Assembly (NCBI RefSeq): GCF_021513235.1
Contig: NZ_CP090976.1
Span: 1,550,001-1,614,000 of the forward strand
Reading direction: 5' to 3'
DNA length: 64,000 nt
DNA from: Kaistella sp. 97-N-M2
GTDB lineage: Bacteria; Bacteroidota; Bacteroidia; Flavobacteriales; Weeksellaceae
Both the position numbers and the translations under genes were made by a program. The notes under the pieces are model-generated. The model was not told the DNA's origin. It saw only the letters and a program-made list of their open reading frames with translations, and ran no database searches. The first letter of the stretch is position 1. Each line of letters opens with the position of its first letter. This document shows positions 19,072-29,800 of this stretch, piece by piece.

Positions 19072-19106
19072 AATGTTCCGTAGGGAAACTTACGGAACAT
19101 TTTTTA
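19072..19106 (+). terminator. Terminator-like hairpin between tuf and tRNA-Trp
   Basis: Perfect arms aatgttccgta and tacggaacatt followed by Ts. The mature tRNA-Trp begins five bases later, so tRNA-Trp, secE and nusG have no visible promoter of their own (see findings). Confidence 0.85.
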
Positions 19107-19110
19107 ATCT

Positions 19111-19181
19111 ACGGGCATCGTCCAATGGTAGGATACCGGTCTCCAAAACCGTTGATCAGGGTTCGAGTCCTTGTGCCCGTG
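19111..19181 (+). tRNA. tRNA-Trp (CCA)
   Basis: 71-base cloverleaf, acceptor arms ACGGGCA/TGCCCGT, discriminator G, anticodon loop CTCCAAA with anticodon CCA. The 3' CCA tail is not encoded. It sits between tuf and secE, a position kept in many bacteria. Confidence 0.95.
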
Positions 19182-19194
19182 CAAAAAGAAGATA

Positions 19195-19398
19195 ATGAGC
19201 TTAGTTGATTTTTTAAAAGGTTCTTATACCGAATTCAAAGATAAAGTAGAGTGGCCGAAGTGGCCAGATTTACAGTCGTCTACCATTGTAGTAACGATTG
19301 GAACCGTTATTTTGGCATTATTTGTTTTTGGGGTAGATTCACTTTTCAGTAAGTCAATTTCAAATTTCTTATCTATTTTTATCAATCTCTTCAATTAA
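19195..19398 (+). CDS. secE: Preprotein translocase subunit SecE
   Basis: 67-residue SecE with one membrane segment. It shows the conserved amphipathic stretch EFKDKVEWPKWPDLQSST followed by a hydrophobic helix (TIVVTIGTVILALFVFGVD). SecE stabilises SecY in the translocation channel. The ATG at 19195 is chosen because an in-frame TTG upstream lies inside tRNA-Trp; an A/G-rich ribosome-binding region precedes it. nusG starts 13 bases after the stop, so secE and nusG form one unit. Confidence 0.95.
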   Translation: MSLVDFLKGSYTEFKDKVEWPKWPDLQSSTIVVTIGTVILALFVFGVDSLFSKSISNFLSIFINLFN

Positions 19399-19411
19399 AT
19401 TATTTTCCAAA

Positions 19412-19954
19412 ATGAGTGACACTAACTGGTATGTACTAAAATCCATCAGCGGACAGGAAAATAAGGTGAAAGCCTATATTGAAAACGAAATGAAGCACCA
19501 TAATCTGGAAGCTTTCGTTACGCAAGTGGTCATTCCTATGGAAAAAGTGATCCAGTTGAGAAATGGAAAAAAAGTACCGAAGGAAAAACCCTATTATCCA
19601 GGTTATCTTATGGTAGAAGCGCAGTTGGTAGGAGAGATTCCTCACATCATTAAAAACATTCCGGGGGTTATTTCATTTCTTAGTTTAACAAAAGGCGGCG
19701 ATCCCGTTCCGATGCGTAAATCTGAAGTGAACAGAATGCTGGGAAGAATGGATGAACTGTCCGAATTTGCGGTTGAAGCCAATATTCCTTTCGTGGTTGG
19801 CGAAAATGTAAAAGTGATCGATGGACCTTTTAATGGTTTTAACGGTACAATTGAAAAAATTCTGGAAGACAAAAAGAAAGTCGAAGTTTCAGTAATGATT
19901 TTCGGAAGAAAGACCCCAATGGAGTTAAGCTATATGCAGGTAGAGAAAGTTTAA
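19412..19954 (+). CDS. nusG: Transcription termination/antitermination factor NusG
   Basis: 180-residue NusG with an N-terminal NGN domain (NWYVLKSISGQENKVKAYIE, PYYPGYLMVEA, IPGVISFL) and a C-terminal KOW domain (FVVGENVKVIDGPFNGFNGTIE). It couples RNA polymerase to Rho or the ribosome. It lies 13 bases after secE and is followed by a hairpin terminator before rplK, which separates it from the ribosomal protein genes. Confidence 0.97.
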   Translation: MSDTNWYVLKSISGQENKVKAYIENEMKHHNLEAFVTQVVIPMEKVIQLRNGKKVPKEKPYYPGYLMVEAQLVGEIPHIIKNIPGVISFLSLTKGGDPVPMRKSEVNRMLGRMDELSEFAVEANIPFVVGENVKVIDGPFNGFNGTIEKILEDKKKVEVSVMIFGRKTPMELSYMQVEKV

Positions 19955-20063
19955 AGTTCTCTTCATCTTAAAGAAGGTTTAATAATGTTTTTTTGATGAT
20001 TTTTTTCGAGTTCAACAATACAAAACATACAGAGGAAGGTTAATTTCTTCCAATATATCTACA

Positions 20064-20093
20064 AAGTTGCTTCATTTAGAAGCAACTTTTTTA
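20064..20093 (+). terminator. Rho-independent terminator after nusG
   Basis: Perfect arms aagttgcttc and gaagcaactt (slightly shifted) with a following T run, 110 bases after nusG. Confidence 0.85.
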
Positions 20094-20128
20094 GTTTACG
20101 CAAAAATACTTTCTAAAAATCAGCATCT

Positions 20129-20163
20129 TACCTTTGCGTAATCAAAAAATATTCTTAATTTTG
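20129..20163 (+). promoter_or_regulatory. Overlapping promoters of rplKAJL
   Basis: TTG at 20134-20136 and TAATTTTG at 20156-20163 are 19 bases apart and are followed by GCA. The upstream TTG is itself part of a full -7 motif, TACCTTTG at 20129-20136, so a second start could be used. The leader to rplK is about 90 bases. Confidence 0.75.
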
Positions 20164-20258
20164 CAATCCGAAATGTAGAGCAGTTAGATGAGATAACGCT
20201 TTGCAGATTTATAAATGCTTCCACATTCATAAATTTCTTAATTTTTTAAAAAATCAAA

Positions 20259-20702
20259 ATGGCTAAAAAAGTCTTTAAAATGGTTAAGCTCCAAGTAAAA
20301 GGAGGAGCAGCAAACCCATCTCCACCAGTAGGTCCAGCTTTGGGTTCTGCCGGGGTGAATATTATGGAGTTTTGTAAGCAATTTAACGGAAGAACTCAAG
20401 ATAAACCGGGACAGGTTTTACCTGTAGTAATTACGGTGTATGAAGACAAATCATTTGACTTCGTTATTAAAACACCACCCGCAGCAATCCAACTTTTAGA
20501 TGCTTCTAAGCAGAAAAAAGGTTCTGGAGAGCCGAACCGAATCAAAGTAGGTGCTGTATCTTGGGATCAGGTTAAAAAAATTGCTGAAGACAAAATGGTA
20601 GATCTTAATTGCTTTACAATGGATGCTGCCCTTACAATGGTGGCAGGTACTGCAAGATCTATGGGCTTAAGAGTAACAGGAACTAAACCAACTAACGCTT
20701 AA
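20259..20702 (+). CDS. rplK: Ribosomal protein L11
   Basis: 147-residue uL11, which with L10 and L7/L12 forms the ribosomal stalk base. The N-terminal [20 protein letters not shown] and the RNA-binding C-terminal [20 protein letters not shown] are typical. First gene of the rplK-rplA-rplJ-rplL unit with its own promoter; rplA starts 11 bases after the stop. Confidence 0.98.
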   Translation: MAKKVFKMVKLQVKGGAANPSPPVGPALGSAGVNIMEFCKQFNGRTQDKPGQVLPVVITVYEDKSFDFVIKTPPAAIQLLDASKQKKGSGEPNRIKVGAVSWDQVKKIAEDKMVDLNCFTMDAALTMVAGTARSMGLRVTGTKPTNA

Positions 20703-20713
20703 AACTTATAGAT

Positions 20714-21406
20714 ATGGCAAAATTAACAAAAAAGCAAAAAGAAGCTTTAAGCAAATTAGAAAAAAATAAAATTTACACCCTGGACGAAGCTTCGGCTTTG
20801 GTAAAAGAAGTAAATACTGCAAAATTCGACGCTTCTGTTGACCTGGCAGTAAGATTAGGTGTAGATCCTAGAAAAGCCAACCAAATGGTGAGAGGGGTAG
20901 TGTCTCTTCCACATGGTACTGGTAAAGATGTAAAAGTTTTGGCATTGGTAACCCCTGATAAAGAAGCGGAAGCTACGGCAGCAGGTGCAGATTACGTAGG
21001 TCTTGACGAATATTTACAGAAAATTAAAGATGGCTGGACCGATGTTGATGTGATTGTAACTATGCCTGCAGTAATGGGTAAGTTAGGTCCGTTGGGTAGA
21101 GTTCTTGGGCCAAGAGGTTTAATGCCAAACCCAAAATCCGGTACTGTTACCATGGATATTGGTAAAGCTGTAGCTGAAGTAAAAGCAGGTAAAATTGATT
21201 TTAAAGTTGACAAGTACGGTATCATCCACGCTGGAATTGGTAAAGTATCTTTCGATGCTGCTAAAATCAGAGAAAATGCTGCGGAATTAATTCAGACTTT
21301 AGTTAAATTGAAACCAACCGCTTCCAAAGGTACTTATGTAAAGAGCATTTATTTGTCTTCTACCATGAGTCCGGGTATTGCAATTGATACTAAATCTGTA
21401 AACTAA
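20714..21406 (+). CDS. rplA: Ribosomal protein L1
   Basis: 230-residue uL1 of the mobile L1 stalk. The family signature [20 protein letters not shown] and [18 protein letters not shown] are present. L1 commonly represses its own operon by binding the mRNA leader; the 90-base leader before rplK is a candidate site, not tested. It starts 11 bases after rplK and rplJ follows after 13 bases. Confidence 0.98.
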   Translation: MAKLTKKQKEALSKLEKNKIYTLDEASALVKEVNTAKFDASVDLAVRLGVDPRKANQMVRGVVSLPHGTGKDVKVLALVTPDKEAEATAAGADYVGLDEYLQKIKDGWTDVDVIVTMPAVMGKLGPLGRVLGPRGLMPNPKSGTVTMDIGKAVAEVKAGKIDFKVDKYGIIHAGIGKVSFDAAKIRENAAELIQTLVKLKPTASKGTYVKSIYLSSTMSPGIAIDTKSVN

Positions 21407-21419
21407 AATCTGAAGAACA

Positions 21420-21998
21420 ATGACAAAAGAAGATAAAGTATTAGTAATACAAGATATAAAAGGAATGTTGCAGGACGCGAAAGTAGTCTATGTAGCAAAC
21501 CTTGAAGGAATGAATGCTGCTGCAACTTCAGATTTCAGAAGACAGGCATTTAAGCAAAATATTACACTTAAAGTTGTAAAAAATACCCTATTGCAAAAAG
21601 CGATGGAACAAATGGAAGGTGATGTAGATTACTCCGAAATGTTCCCAAGCTTTAAAGGAAATACTGCTTTGATGGTTGCTGAAACAGCGAATGCTCCGGC
21701 AAAGTTGATTCAGGGATTCAGAAAAAAAGCAGAAGTTCCAGCGTTGAAATCTGCTTATTTGCAAGATACATTCTATGTAGGCGACGAAAATTTAGATACA
21801 CTTGTAAACATCAAGTCTAGAGAAGAAATGATTGGTGAAATCATCACATTGCTTCAGTCTCCACTTAGAAATGTACTTTCTGCCCTTCAAAACAAACCGG
21901 ATACAGCAGAAGAAGCTGCACCCGCTGCGGAAGAAGAGAAAACAGAAGAAACTCCGGCTGCAGACGCTGCCGCTACAGATGCACCAAGTGCAGAGTAA
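21420..21998 (+). CDS. rplJ: Ribosomal protein L10
   Basis: uL10, which anchors L7/L12 dimers. The N-terminal rRNA-binding domain (KVLVIQDIKGMLQDAKVVYV, KVVKNTLLQKAM) is normal. At 192 residues it is longer than E. coli L10 (165) because of an acidic, Ala/Glu/Thr-rich tail of about 30 residues after the L12-binding helix. Such tails are seen in relatives; their role is not clear to me. Confidence 0.96.
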   Translation: MTKEDKVLVIQDIKGMLQDAKVVYVANLEGMNAAATSDFRRQAFKQNITLKVVKNTLLQKAMEQMEGDVDYSEMFPSFKGNTALMVAETANAPAKLIQGFRKKAEVPALKSAYLQDTFYVGDENLDTLVNIKSREEMIGEIITLLQSPLRNVLSALQNKPDTAEEAAPAAEEEKTEETPAADAAATDAPSAE

Positions 21999-22051
21999 TA
22001 AGACTCAAAACAAATCAAAATAAATCGTTCAACAATTAAAACATTATTAAA

Positions 22052-22420
22052 ATGTCAGATTTAAAAAACTTAGCGGAAACGCTTGTTAACTTAACCGTTA
22101 AAGACGTAAATGAATTAGCTACCATCCTTAAAGATGAGTACGGAATCGAACCAGCTGCTGTAGCTGTAGCTGCCGGAGGTGGCGGTGGCGCAGAAGCTGT
22201 AGAAGAAAAAACAGAATTCGATGTGATCCTGAAAGCTGCAGGTGCTTCTAAATTAGCAGTTGTAAAATTAGTTAAAGATTTAACTGGTGCAGGACTTAAA
22301 GAAGCTAAAGATATGGTAGATACCGCTCCTACTGCAATTAAAGAAGGAATTTCTAAAGACGAAGCAGAAGCTTTGAAAAAACAATTAGAAGAAGCAGGTG
22401 CTGAAGTAGAAGTTAAATAA
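22052..22420 (+). CDS. rplL: Ribosomal protein L7/L12
   Basis: 122-residue bL12, present in several copies on the stalk, recruiting translational GTPases. It has an N-terminal dimerisation domain, an Ala/Gly-rich hinge ([16 protein letters not shown] near residues 34-50), and the C-terminal factor-binding domain ([32 protein letters not shown]). A strong terminator follows, separating it from rpoB. Confidence 0.98.
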   Translation: MSDLKNLAETLVNLTVKDVNELATILKDEYGIEPAAVAVAAGGGGGAEAVEEKTEFDVILKAAGASKLAVVKLVKDLTGAGLKEAKDMVDTAPTAIKEGISKDEAEALKKQLEEAGAEVEVK

Positions 22421-22442
22421 TTTACTTACCAACATCATCATT

Positions 22443-22473
22443 AAAGATCTTTCCGCTTGGAAAGATCTTTTTT
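22443..22473 (+). terminator. Rho-independent terminator after rplL
   Basis: Perfect arms aaagatctttcc and ggaaagatcttt with a following T run. Confidence 0.88.
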
Positions 22474-22577
22474 GTATTTAGAGGTGCCCTTCGTATCATC
22501 AATGGGTTTCGTTGGCGCGAAATATGGTCGCAAAAAAATTGTAAGCCTGTCTAAATGCGAATGTTACCACACCACAC

Positions 22578-22608
22578 TTGCTATTTACAGAAAAAGGTTG
22601 TACATTTG
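22578..22608 (+). promoter_or_regulatory. Promoter of rpoBC
   Basis: TTG at 22578-22580 and TACATTTG at 22601-22608 with 20 bases between, followed by GCA. It implies a 5' leader of about 360 bases before rpoB. Confidence 0.75.
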
Positions 22609-22614
22609 CAGTCC

Positions 22615-22848
22615 TGTTTGAAGCCAATTATCATATTATCTATTGAAAATCAATAACTTACTCTTTTATTTAGTTAAAAGGGTTTTGTCGTTTTCTTACC
22701 TAATAAACCAATCAGCTTCTTACAGAAAAAATATTTTGCACTACCCCGTGAAAAGATATACCGGTGTTGCAGTTAGGTTTTTAGATGCAAAAGTGTCCGC
22801 AAAAAGATAGTTAATCTGCAAAACGTACTCCGAGATCGGCTTCAAACA
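22615..22848 (+). promoter_or_regulatory. Candidate structured rpoB leader RNA
   Basis: The first bases of the predicted transcript (tgtttgaagcc, 22615-22625) are perfectly complementary to ggcttcaaaca at 22838-22848, closing a domain of about 212 bases. Inside it, ctctttta/taaaaggg at 22661-22668 and 22675-22682 forms another hairpin. This looks like a folded, possibly regulatory leader. Not matched to a known RNA family; no covariation could be tested. Confidence 0.45.
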
Positions 22849-22973
22849 CCTTCAAATTCTCAAATCGGATGCAGTTTTTAAAAGTTGAAATCTTTCGATC
22901 TGTCATTTTCTAGTCTAAACCCTGATATTTTTTAAACAAAATATTTTTTAACCCTTCATTCTTTAAAATTTTT

Positions 22974-25900
22974 ATGAGTAAATCTAAAGCAGTCGCTAAA
23001 GCTCAGGGGAACGAAAGAATCAACTTTTCCATAGCTAAAGGAAAAATTGAAACTCCTGACTTTTTGGACATTCAGATCCAATCTTTCAAAGATTTTTTCC
23101 AGTTGGATATCCTTCCGGAGCAGAGACTCAACGAATCTCTGTACAAAACCTTTCAAGAAAATTTCCCAATTACCGATTCCCGGAACAATTTTGTTCTCGA
23201 ATTTTTGGATTATTTGGTAGATTCTCCACGATACTCCATCGACGAGTGTGTGGAAAGAGGATTGACGTATTCAGTTCCTCTTAAAGCCAGACTAAAACTC
23301 TATTGTACCGATCCTGAACATGAAGATTTTCAGACCGTTGTACAGGATGTTTATTTAGGTCCGGTTCCTTATATGACGCCTTCCGGTTCATTTATTATTA
23401 ATGGTGCCGAACGTGTTATTGTAACGCAGTTGCACAGATCTCCGGGTGTGTTCTTTGGTCAAACTTATCATGCCAACGGAACGAAGTTGTATTACTCCAG
23501 AATCATCCCTTTCAAAGGATCCTGGATGGAATTTACAACCGACATCAACAACGTAATGTACGCTTACATCGACCGTAAGAAAAAATTACCGTTAACAACT
23601 TTATTAAGAGCAATCGGCTTCGAGTCCGATAAAGACATCCTTCAGATTTTCGACCTTGCCGAAGAAGTAAAAGTTTCTAAAGCAGCATTGAAAAAAGTAG
23701 AAGGCCGTACTTTGGCTGCGAGAGTTTTGAACACCTGGTTTGAAGATTTCGTGGACGAAGACACGGGTGAAGTAGTTTCTATCGAAAGAAACGAGATCAT
23801 CCTGGATAGAGAAACCATTCTTGAAAAAGAACATTTAGATCTTATTCTTGAAGCGGGCGTGAAATCAATTTTAATTCACAAAGAAAATTCCAACGAATTC
23901 TCTATCATTCAGAATACTTTACAAAAAGATCCAACCAACTCCGAAAAAGAAGCGGTTGAATATATTTACCGTCAGTTGCGTAATGCAGATCCGCCAGATG
24001 AAGAAACTGCCAGAGGAATTATCGAAAAATTATTCTTCTCCGAGCAGCGTTATTCCTTAGGTGAAGTAGGACGTTACAGACTGAACAAAAAGTTAGGATT
24101 AAATATTCCGGAAAAAACAGAAGTTTTAACGAAAGAAGATATTATTTCCATCGTTAGACATCTTATTGAATTGGTAAACGCGAAAGCGGAAGTCGATGAT
24201 ATTGATCACCTTTCAAACAGACGTATTAAAACCGTTGGCGAGCAGCTGTCAGGACAATTCAGTGTTGGACTTTCCAGAATCGCGAGAACGATTAGAGAGA
24301 GAATGAACGTTAGAGATAACGAGATTTTTACTCCAATCGATTTGGTAAACGCAAAAACCTTAACCTCTGTAATTAATTCTTTCTTCGGAACGAATCAGTT
24401 ATCGCAGTTCATGGATCAAACCAATCCATTATCAGAGATCACGCACAAGCGTAGACTTTCTGCCCTAGGACCTGGTGGATTATCCAGAGAAAGAGCAGGT
24501 TTTGAGGTGCGCGACGTTCACCATACGCACTACGGCAGAATTTGTCCGATAGAAACTCCCGAGGGACCAAACATTGGTTTGATCTCTTCCCTTGGTATTT
24601 ATGCAAAAATCAACAGTTTAGGATTTATCGAAACACCTTACAGAAAAGTAAACAACGGTAAAGTTGATCTTAAAACCGCAGCGGTTTTCCTTAATGCTGA
24701 AGATGAAGAAGATAAAGTGATCGCACAGGCCAACGTTGAAATGAAAGAAGACGGTACAATTTCTACCGACAGAGTAATTGCGCGTTTAGATGGCGATTAT
24801 CCTGTGGTAGAGCCGCAACAGGTTGATTTGATCGATGTTGCACCGAACCAGATCTCCGGTATTTCTGCGTCCTTAATTCCGTTCCTGGAGCATGATGATG
24901 CGAACAGAGCGTTGATGGGATCCAATATGATGCGTCAGGCAGTTCCATTGTTGAAACCGGAAGCACCAATCGTGGGTACAGGTCTTGAGCAGCAGGTTGC
25001 GAAAGATTCCAGAATCCTGATCAATGCAGAAGGAAACGGTACCGTAGAATATGTGGATGCAGATAAGATTACCATTAAATATGACAGAAGCGAAGACAGT
25101 GATTTAATTTCATTCGATTCTGCTACGAAATCCTACAAACTGACCAAATTCCGTAAAACGAATCAGGGCACAACCATTACTTTGAGACCAAACGTAAGAG
25201 TAGGTGATAAAGTTCATTTAGGACAGGTTCTTTGTGACGGTTATGCGACTGAAAACGGCGAATTGGCACTTGGACGTAACTTAGTTGTTGCCTTCATGCC
25301 TTGGAAAGGGTACAACTTTGAGGATGCGATCGTTATTAACGAAAAAGTAGTCCGCGAAGACTGGTTTACCTCCATCCACGTTGATGAATATTCTTTGGAA
25401 GTTCGGGATACCAAATTAGGTATGGAAGAATTAACCGCAGATATTCCAAACGTTTCGGAAGAAGCGACAAAAGATTTAGATGAAAATGGAATGATCAGAA
25501 TTGGCGCCGATGTAAAACCTGGCGACATTATGATTGGTAAGATTACTCCAAAAGGAGAATCCGATCCAACTCCGGAAGAAAAATTATTGAGAGCGATTTT
25601 TGGCGACAAAGCCGGAGACGTGAAAGATGCTTCCCTGAAAGCAGATTCATCGTTACGGGGAGTTGTTATCAACAAAAAATTGTTCTCCAGAAATATCAAA
25701 GACAAAAAGAAAAGATCTGAAGAGAAACTGAAACTTGAAGAAATCGAAAACACGTACAAAGCGAAATTCGACGAATTAAGAAATCTGTTACTTGAAAAAT
25801 TAGGAACGCTTGTGAACGGTAAAACGTCTCAGGGTGTTAATAATGATCTTGATGAAGAAATCATCGGAAAAGGCGTGAAATTTACCACAAAATTACTTCA

Positions 25901-26801
25901 ATCTGTTGAAGATTATGTGAACGTAAGTGGCGCAGACTGGACCGTAGATGCAGACCGTAACGAGTTGATCAAACAATTGATCCACAACTTCAAAATTAAG
26001 TCGAATGACTTAAACGGTGTTAAAAACCGTGAGAAATTTGCGATCTCTATTGGAGATGAGCTTCCTGCAGGAATCATTAAACTTGCGAAAGTGTATGTGG
26101 CGAAAAAACGTAAACTTAATGTAGGAGATAAAATGGCGGGTCGTCACGGTAACAAGGGGATTGTATCCCGTATTGTTCGTGAAGAAGATATGCCGTTCCT
26201 GGAAGACGGAACTCCGGTTGATATCGTTTTGAATCCACTGGGTGTACCTTCCCGTATGAACATTGGTCAGATTTACGAAACCGTTTTAGGATGGGCTGGT
26301 CAAAAATTAGGATTGAAATTTGCCACGCCGATCTTCGATGGTGCAAACATCGACCAGATTACAGAATACACAAACCAGGCGGGATTACCGGAATTCGGAA
26401 GTACGCATCTTTATGATGGTGGTACCGGAGAAAGGTTTACTCAACCGGCAACTGTGGGTATCATTTATATGTTGAAACTGGGTCACATGGTTGATGATAA
26501 AATGCACGCGCGTTCTATCGGGCCATATTCCCTTATTACGCAGCAGCCTTTGGGTGGTAAAGCGCAGTTTGGGGGCCAAAGATTTGGTGAGATGGAGGTT
26601 TGGGCACTCGAAGCATTTGGTGCCTCGAATATCCTAAGAGAAATCTTAACCGTGAAATCCGACGACGTTATTGGTAGAGCGAAAACTTATGAAGCAATTG
26701 CAAAAGGAGAAGCAATGCCTGAACCAGGTATTCCGGAATCCTTCAACGTATTGTTACATGAGTTGCAGGGTCTTGGTCTTGATGTAAGACTTGAAGAATA
26801 A
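22974..26801 (+). CDS. rpoB: RNA polymerase beta subunit
   Basis: 1,275-residue beta subunit of RNA polymerase, close to the length in relatives. Conserved blocks include [27 protein letters not shown], and the C-terminal [19 protein letters not shown]. The rifampicin-binding region reads [20 protein letters not shown] followed by LSALGPGGL: the residues equivalent to E. coli Asp516, His526 and Ser531 are the sensitive-type ones. Transcription probably starts at the promoter near 22601, giving a long leader. rpoC follows after 81 bases that contain an AT-rich palindrome. Confidence 0.98.
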   Translation: MSKSKAVAKAQGNERINFSIAKGKIETPDFLDIQIQSFKDFFQLDILPEQRLNESLYKTFQENFPITDSRNNFVLEFLDYLVDSPRYSIDECVERGLTYSVPLKARLKLYCTDPEHEDFQTVVQDVYLGPVPYMTPSGSFIINGAERVIVTQLHRSPGVFFGQTYHANGTKLYYSRIIPFKGSWMEFTTDINNVMYAYIDRKKKLPLTTLLRAIGFESDKDILQIFDLAEEVKVSKAALKKVEGRTLAARVLNTWFEDFVDEDTGEVVSIERNEIILDRETILEKEHLDLILEAGVKSILIHKENSNEFSIIQNTLQKDPTNSEKEAVEYIYRQLRNADPPDEETARGIIEKLFFSEQRYSLGEVGRYRLNKKLGLNIPEKTEVLTKEDIISIVRHLIELVNAKAEVDDIDHLSNRRIKTVGEQLSGQFSVGLSRIARTIRERMNVRDNEIFTPIDLVNAKTLTSVINSFFGTNQLSQFMDQTNPLSEITHKRRLSALGPGGLSRERAGFEVRDVHHTHYGRICPIETPEGPNIGLISSLGIYAKINSLGFIETPYRKVNNGKVDLKTAAVFLNAEDEEDKVIAQANVEMKEDGTISTDRVIARLDGDYPVVEPQQVDLIDVAPNQISGISASLIPFLEHDDANRALMGSNMMRQAVPLLKPEAPIVGTGLEQQVAKDSRILINAEGNGTVEYVDADKITIKYDRSEDSDLISFDSATKSYKLTKFRKTNQGTTITLRPNVRVGDKVHLGQVLCDGYATENGELALGRNLVVAFMPWKGYNFEDAIVINEKVVREDWFTSIHVDEYSLEVRDTKLGMEELTADIPNVSEEATKDLDENGMIRIGADVKPGDIMIGKITPKGESDPTPEEKLLRAIFGDKAGDVKDASLKADSSLRGVVINKKLFSRNIKDKKKRSEEKLKLEEIENTYKAKFDELRNLLLEKLGTLVNGKTSQGVNNDLDEEIIGKGVKFTTKLLQSVEDYVNVSGADWTVDADRNELIKQLIHNFKIKSNDLNGVKNREKFAISIGDELPAGIIKLAKVYVAKKRKLNVGDKMAGRHGNKGIVSRIVREEDMPFLEDGTPVDIVLNPLGVPSRMNIGQIYETVLGWAGQKLGLKFATPIFDGANIDQITEYTNQAGLPEFGSTHLYDGGTGERFTQPATVGIIYMLKLGHMVDDKMHARSIGPYSLITQQPLGGKAQFGGQRFGEMEVWALEAFGASNILREILTVKSDDVIGRAKTYEAIAKGEAMPEPGIPESFNVLLHELQGLGLDVRLEE

Positions 26802-26806
26802 TTTTA

Positions 26807-26882
26807 GATTTTAAATTATAAATTTTGAATGCTTGCGTTCAGAAAATCTAAAATCTGAAATCTATAATCTAAAATCTAAGAA
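26807..26882. repeat. AT-rich imperfect palindrome between rpoB and rpoC
   Basis: Left arm units of the type ttttagattttaaattat and right arm units aaaatctaaaatctgaaatc are roughly complementary around a short GC-richer loop (gcttgcgttc). It fills the whole rpoB-rpoC gap. A related element lies after rpoC. Confidence 0.55.
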
Positions 26883-29800
26883 ATGTCAAATAAAAATAAA
26901 ACAAGTAATTTTACTAAAATTACGATCGGTCTTGCTTCTCCGGAGAACATCCTACAGGATTCCCGCGGCGAAGTTCTAAAGCCCGAAACAATTAACTACC
27001 GTACGCACAAGCCGGAAAGAGATGGTCTTTTCTGCGAGAAAATTTTCGGTCCTGTTAAGGATTACGAATGTGCGTGTGGAAAATACAAAAGAATCCGCTA
27101 CAAAGGAATCGTTTGTGACCGTTGTGGTGTAGAAGTTACCGAGAAAAAAGTGCGTAGAGAAAGAATCGGACACATTGGTCTGGTTGTGCCTGTGGCTCAC
27201 ATCTGGTACTTCCGTTCTTTACCAAACAAAATCGGTTACCTTTTAGGTTTGCCTTCCAAAAAGCTCGACATGATTATCTATTATGAAAGATATGTCGTGA
27301 TTCAGCAAGGGATGGCAAAAAGAGCCGATGGTGCAGATTTTGACGACAAAGAGTTTTTAACAGAAGAAGAATATCTGGATATTCTAGATACGCTTCCGGC
27401 TGAAAACCAATATCTTGATGATTCCGATCCGAATAAATTCATCGCCAAAATGGGTGCTGAAGCGGTGGAGCAGTTGTTAAGCAGAATCGATCTTGATGCT
27501 TTATCTTTCGATTTACGTCACAAAGCACACAACGAATCTTCGAAACAAAGAAGAACTGAAGCCTTAAAAAGGTTGAACGTGGTAGAAGCAATCAGAGGTG
27601 CAAATACCAGAATGGTTAACCGTCCGGAATGGATGATTATGCGTGTTCTTCCTGTAATTCCACCAGAATTGAGACCTTTGGTTCCATTGGATGGTGGTCG
27701 TTTTGCGACTTCAGATTTAAATGATCTTTACCGTCGTGTAATCATCAGAAACAACCGTTTGAAGAGACTTTTGGAAATTAAAGCTCCGGAAGTAATCCTT
27801 CGTAACGAAAAAAGAATGTTGCAGGAGTCTGTAGATTCATTGTTCGATAATACAAGAAAATCTTCAGCCGTAAAATCTGAATCCAACAGACCATTGAAAT
27901 CACTTTCAGATTCATTGAAAGGAAAACAGGGCCGTTTCCGTCAGAATTTACTTGGAAAGCGTGTGGATTATTCAGCGCGTTCCGTAATTGTTGTGGGTCC
28001 AAACCTGAAATTGCACGAATGTGGAATTCCAAAAGATATGGCCGCGGAATTATACAAACCGTTCATCATCAGAAAACTGATTGAAAGAGGAATTGTAAAA
28101 ACCGTAAAATCCGCAAAAAGAATCATCGACAGAAAAGAACCTGTTGTTTATGATATCCTGGAAGGGATTATGAAAGGTCACCCTGTTCTTTTGAACAGAG
28201 CACCTACTTTGCACAGACTGGGAATCCAGGCTTTCCAGCCAAAAATGATCGAAGGTAAAGCAATTCAGCTTCACCCTTTGGTAACTACGGCATTTAACGC
28301 GGATTTCGATGGTGACCAAATGGCGGTCCACTTACCTTTAGGACCGGAAGCTATTTTGGAAGCCCAACTTTTAATGTTAGGTTCTCAGAATATCTTGAAT
28401 CCCGCAAATGGTTCGCCAATTACGGTACCTTCTCAGGATATGGTTTTGGGTCTTTATTTCATGACCAAAGAATTAGCTTCAACGGACGAGAGAAAAGTAT
28501 TGGGCGAAGGCTTAACTTTCTATTCTCCGGAAGAAGTGGAGATTGCTTACGCCGAAGGAAAAGTTTCCCTAAACGCAAAAGTAAGATGTAGACTTCCTGT
28601 AAAAGAAGAAGGCGAAATCAAAACCAAATTAATTGAAACAACGACTGGTAGAATTTTATTCAACCAAATTGTTCCAAAAGAATCCGGTTACGTTAATGAA
28701 CTTTTAACTAAGAAATCATTAAGAAACGTCATTGGTAGAGTGTTGGCAGATACCGATTTCCCAACAACCGTACGCTTCCTGGATGATATGAAAGACTTAG
28801 GTTATTCAAACGCATTCAAAGGTGGACTGTCCTTTAGTTTGGGAGATATTGCCATTCCGGCCGAAAAGAAAGGAATGATTGCAACTGCAGTAGAAAATGT
28901 AGACGAAATTAAGGCCAACTATAACATGGGTCTAATTACAGATACTGAAAGATATAACCAGGTAATCGATGTTTGGACAAACACCAACGCCGGATTAACC
29001 GAGATGATTATGAGCAGAATGAAAACCGATCAAGGTGGGTTCAATTCCGTTTATATGATGCTTGATTCCGGAGCTAGGGGTTCCAAAGAGCAGATTCGTC
29101 AGCTTTCCGGAATGCGTGGCTTGATGGCAAAACCTCAAAAAGCAGGTTCTACCGGAGCTGAAATCATCGAAAACCCGATTGTGGCGAACTTTAAAGAAGG
29201 TCTTTCAATTTTGGAATACTTTATCTCCACTCACGGTGCGCGTAAAGGTCTTGCAGATACCGCTTTGAAAACGGCTGATGCTGGTTACCTTACCCGTAGA
29301 TTGGTAGACGTTGCACAGGATGTGATCATTACTGAAAACGACTGTGGAACTTTACGAGGTACTGAAATTACAGCATTGAAGAAAAACGACGAGGTTGTTG
29401 AAAGAATCTCCGAGCGTATTTTAGGTCGTGTTTCTCTTCACAATATTTATGATCCGGAAACCGATGAAATTCTTGTCGAGGCAGATCAGTTGATTAACGA
29501 AGCTTTGGCAAAAGTAGTTGAAGCAGCCGGCATCGATATGGTTGAAGCCCGTTCACCACTTGTTTGTGAAGCGAAAAAAGGAATCTGTGCGAAATGTTAC
29601 GGCCGTAACTTAGCAACAGGTAAACCAATTCACATGGGTGAAGCGGTAGGAGTTATTGCCGCACAATCCATCGGTGAGCCGGGAACTCAGTTAACATTGA
29701 GAACCTTCCACCAAGGGGGAACTGCGAGTAATATTACAGAGAATCCTTCCATCGTTGCAAGACGAGACGGTATTGTTGAAATGGATGAGGTAAGAACCGT

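Noticed and set aside
19171-19197. Longer secE start at TTG 19171
   Set aside because: It would place the start inside the mature tRNA-Trp; the ATG at 19195 gives a normal SecE.
23604-25759. Minus-strand open frames inside rpoB (for example 25241-25759, 172 codons)
   Set aside because: They are shadows of rpoB in other frames, with no start context, promoter or family match.
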